Source: Dorea sp. 5-2 (GTDB lineage: Bacteria; Bacillota; Clostridia; Lachnospirales; Lachnospiraceae). From it: a stretch of 64,000 nt of DNA. Location: the NCBI RefSeq assembly GCF_000403455.2, contig NZ_KE159715.1, forward strand, positions 400,719 to 464,718, given 5' to 3'. Positions 61,778-64,000 of this stretch are shown here, piece by piece. The notes under the pieces were generated by a model, which did no database searches, was not told the origin of the DNA, and worked only from the letters and a program-made list of their open reading frames with translations. A program made the translations under genes and the position numbers. How positions within the stretch are numbered: the first letter of the stretch is position 1; the number at the start of each line of letters is the position of its first letter.

Positions 61778-62695
61778 ATGAAGTCAAGAATGACGAGCTG
61801 CTATGATTATAAATTGTTGGAAGTCTCGGAGGAGTTGGGAAGCTGGCATATCCCGGACAGTGAGATCGAGGCGGAACTTGAGGCTCTGGCGAAGGATCAC
61901 TCCGGAGAAGAAGAGACAGAAGGAGAGATCCGGGATAAAGACTGCGTGCGCTGTATCTGTGTGAAGGCTTCGAAGGAGAACTGGGAAGGCAGGGCGGTCC
62001 TTTTGTATCCCGGTCGTAAGCTTCCGGGGGCAGAAGACGCGGAAGAGGCTGTTCTTGGGAAGAAACGAGGAGAGGAATTCGAATGCAGTATTAAGGACGT
62101 ATCTCTGACGTTAAGGGTTAAAAAGGCGGTGCGTATCCATGTGATGGAGGTGGGCGATGAGCTTGCGGCAAAGCTTGGTATTCCCGGGGTAGAGACGGTC
62201 AGGGATTACTACCGCTGGTATCATGAGCGGCATGATAAGGAGCGGAAGGAAAAAGCGTGCATGGGGATCGCCCGCTGTTGGCTGGAAGCGATGGCAAAGA
62301 ATAGTGACTTTGATATCGACGAGGATGAGAAGAAGGAGTGGTGTGATAACAGGGCGCGTATTATGTACGAGGGACTCCTTGCCGCAGGGCATGATATGAA
62401 GAAGACTGAGGACGGCAGGAGCATTACGGAGGAAGAAGCGCTTAAGAGAGCGTCCGATTCACAGGAGATGTATTTTATCCCGTATCTGATATACACCTAT
62501 TTTTCGGAGAAGAATGGTTATGTACTGACGGAGGAGGGATTCGTAAAAGAGGTGGAGAAGATTGCCGCCGAGCGCGGGGAGAAGCTGGAAGACCTTATGA
62601 AGCAGGCGGACATTACTATGTTCAGGCAGACAAAGTATCAGGAGTATACCTATCATCTTTTGATGGCAGAAGCAGAAAAATATCTGGAGGTGTAA
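61778..62695 (+). CDS. Trigger-factor-like protein
   Basis: This 305-residue protein shows the FKBP-like and C-terminal parts of trigger factor (DKDCVRCICVKASKENWEGR, then DELAAKLGIPGVETVRDYYR and a long helical arm). The N-terminal ribosome-binding part is reduced, and the GFRxGxxP ribosome signature is not visible. It may be a dedicated chaperone or prolyl isomerase. It is followed after 4 bases by a thioredoxin, and both lie behind the ABC exporter; a role in folding an exported peptide is possible but is inference. Confidence 0.7.
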   Translation: MKSRMTSCYDYKLLEVSEELGSWHIPDSEIEAELEALAKDHSGEEETEGEIRDKDCVRCICVKASKENWEGRAVLLYPGRKLPGAEDAEEAVLGKKRGEEFECSIKDVSLTLRVKKAVRIHVMEVGDELAAKLGIPGVETVRDYYRWYHERHDKERKEKACMGIARCWLEAMAKNSDFDIDEDEKKEWCDNRARIMYEGLLAAGHDMKKTEDGRSITEEEALKRASDSQEMYFIPYLIYTYFSEKNGYVLTEEGFVKEVEKIAAERGEKLEDLMKQADITMFRQTKYQEYTYHLLMAEAEKYLEV

Positions 62696-62699
62696 AGAC

Positions 62700-63023
62700 A
62701 TGGCAATTATAGAAGCGGCAAGCGAGAATTTTGACGAGCTGGTTAATTCGGCAGAATATGTAATGGTAGATTTCTACGGCGACCACTGCGGTGCATGCGC
62801 GTGGACTGCGCCGTACTATCGGGAGGCGGCGGATGATATGGCGTTTATTAAGTTCATCCAGGTCAATACTTCTGTACACAGAGACCTTGCCAAACGGTTT
62901 AAGATCATGGGGATTCCGGCGTTCCAGTATTACCATAACGGGGAATTGGTGCATAAATCTGTGGGCGGCATGGATCTGGAGCAGATTCACAAACAGTTGT
63001 CTGAACTTTTGTATCATGCTTAA
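62700..63023 (+). CDS. Thioredoxin-like protein with CGAC active site
   Basis: This 107-residue thioredoxin fold protein has MVDFYGDHCGACAWTAPYYR, where the usual CGPC is CGAC, and the cis-Pro step IMGIPAFQYYHNGEL. It has no signal peptide. The Pro-to-Ala change should make it more oxidising than standard thioredoxin (family knowledge). It sits 4 bases after the trigger-factor-like gene. Confidence 0.88.
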   Translation: MAIIEAASENFDELVNSAEYVMVDFYGDHCGACAWTAPYYREAADDMAFIKFIQVNTSVHRDLAKRFKIMGIPAFQYYHNGELVHKSVGGMDLEQIHKQLSELLYHA

Positions 63024-63054
63024 GATACACATAGAGAACGGATTTTTCAGATGA

Positions 63055-63083
63055 TTGAAATGTAAGGCAAGGGATGGTATACT
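63055..63083 (+). promoter_or_regulatory. Promoter of the histidine kinase gene
   Basis: TTGAAA at 63055 and TATACT at 63078 with a 17-base spacer, 70 bases before the start codon. Confidence 0.65.
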
Positions 63084-63152
63084 AAGTAATATTTTAACCG
63101 TCAGCTGAATCTCTGGTGTAAAGAGTATATTGCCAAGAAGGGAGGGAGCGCC

Positions 63153-64000
63153 ATGGTGATTGCCGGATATGGTTTTCTGAGTGCAGGTGCGGTTGTTTCC
63201 TGTTACTTTGCCTTTGAATGGTTGGGGATGGAGAGGCGACGCAGTGTGGCGTTTTCTTTTCTTGCAGGTGTTGTATGCGCGTTGTCTGCCTGCCTGAATG
63301 TGAGTGTGAGAATCAGTGGGATCGTCTGTTTCCTGTTTCTTGCCATATTCATACCTGTTGTCCTGGAGCCTAAGGGAACATGGGCGGATATTGCCGCGGC
63401 GCTGTCCATTGCATATGCGCAGTACGGCATGCTGCAGGTGACGGCAGGGACGATATTGCGTATAGAATTTCTTTCCCTCTTTTTCCGTGTTATGCTGCTG
63501 GTGCTAGTGATACTGACAACATATGGAATCTGCGGAAGGATGTCAGCAGAGTTTCCGGGGGCGGGCTGGAAGGAATATTTCTCTTGCCGGAAACCGGCTG
63601 CCAGGGAGACGGGATTGGGCGCGGGAGGAATGGACCGTCCTATGGCGGAGCTTGAGGTTTATCTTGTTGTATATGGGGGATGCTTGATCATACCTGCCGT
63701 GACAGGGATCTATACCGTGCCGGTGGTGTGCCTGGAGTGGTTTGCGTTCTTTGGCGGCTTGAAGCTTCTGAATCTGATCATATCGAACCGTAAGGAGAGA
63801 ATCACGGTGCTTACGGAGAAGCAGTACCGGGATGATATGCAGGCATATATGAGCGTGATCCGTTCTCAGCGCCACGATTATAATTTCCATGTGCAGACGC
63901 TCCACGGACTGCTTCTTAGGAAGGATTACGAGGCATGTGAAAGATATCTTGATGAATTGCTTAAGGATTCCATTGAGATGAACCAGATCTTGCCGCTTCA
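63153..64000 (+). CDS. GHKL-type sensor histidine kinase, N-terminal part (cut by window edge)
   Basis: The frame from the ATG at 63153 is open to the window end (282 residues). It begins with a membrane domain of six or so helices (MVIAGYGFLSAGAVVSCYFA, IVCFLFLAIFIPVVLEP and others). The dimerisation/phosphoacceptor region with SVIRSQRHDYNFHVQTLHGL follows; His in RHDYNFH is the likely site. This matches AgrC/CitS-type kinases that answer peptide or small-molecule signals. The catalytic ATPase domain lies past the window. GGAGGGAG precedes the ATG. Confidence 0.82.
   Translation, partial: MVIAGYGFLSAGAVVSCYFAFEWLGMERRRSVAFSFLAGVVCALSACLNVSVRISGIVCFLFLAIFIPVVLEPKGTWADIAAALSIAYAQYGMLQVTAGTILRIEFLSLFFRVMLLVLVILTTYGICGRMSAEFPGAGWKEYFSCRKPAARETGLGAGGMDRPMAELEVYLVVYGGCLIIPAVTGIYTVPVVCLEWFAFFGGLKLLNLIISNRKERITVLTEKQYRDDMQAYMSVIRSQRHDYNFHVQTLHGLLLRKDYEACERYLDELLKDSIEMNQILPL

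Noticed and set aside
1..64000. CRISPR array or rRNA genes
   Set aside because: I saw no regularly spaced direct repeats of CRISPR type, no cas genes and no rRNA-like sequence.

Overview
The window looks like a chromosome segment of a low-to-middle GC Firmicute, most likely a gut Lachnospiraceae. The evidence is strong GGAGG-type ribosome binding sites, the pta-ackA-yceD(DUF177)-rpmF order, DegV and TmcAL genes, and several Cys-rich or acidic clostridial-type proteins. This is inference from gene content; no rRNA gene is present to confirm it.

Region 1 (1-15.3 kb) is host backbone. It starts with the 5' part of an IS transposase that appears to have cut azlD behind azlC. A tRNA-Leu(CAA) and an Fe-S aldo/keto reductase follow. 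Next come polA-coaE-walJ-like-degV, then tmcAL, mgtE, a lipoprotein, pta-ackA and yceD-rpmF.

Region 2 (15.23-48.62 kb) is a mobile element of about 33.3 kb inserted at the 3' end of rpmF. A 43-bp exact copy of the rpmF tail and an imperfect copy of its terminator form attL and attR. A Tn916-type tyrosine integrase and a Xis-like gene lie at the right end. A small MerR/excisionase-type HTH gene, a very compact relaxase and its RHH partner lie at the left end. No type IV secretion genes are visible, so I read it as an integrative mobilizable element. It carries two diverged copies of a ParA/ParB-RadC-operator block that have decayed in complementary ways. Copy 1 keeps an intact ParA but a frameshifted ParB fused to a RadC stub. 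Copy 2 keeps an intact ParB but a ParA with a damaged P-loop and no Walker B. Three 19-bp palindromes at the 3' end of intact parB look like parS sites. Cargo includes an SPFH/zinc-ribbon (YdjI-like) operon, zinc-ribbon membrane proteins, a sortase-type surface protein, a YqaJ exonuclease plus Rad52-like annealing protein, PIN-domain gene pairs, a 738-residue protein of unknown function, and a 595-residue unknown protein coupled to a HerA/TraG-type ATPase.

Region 3 (48.8-64 kb) returns to host-like genes. It has an Rpn-like protein with a Gly-Arg-Glu-Glu repeat, an apparently orphan FliD-like protein and an M16C metalloprotease. A 913-residue surface protein follows, with four copies of a domain I do not recognise; a fifth copy is in the lipoprotein just downstream. 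Then come a heterodimeric ABC exporter, a trigger-factor-like protein, a CGAC thioredoxin and the start of a GHKL histidine kinase cut by the window end.
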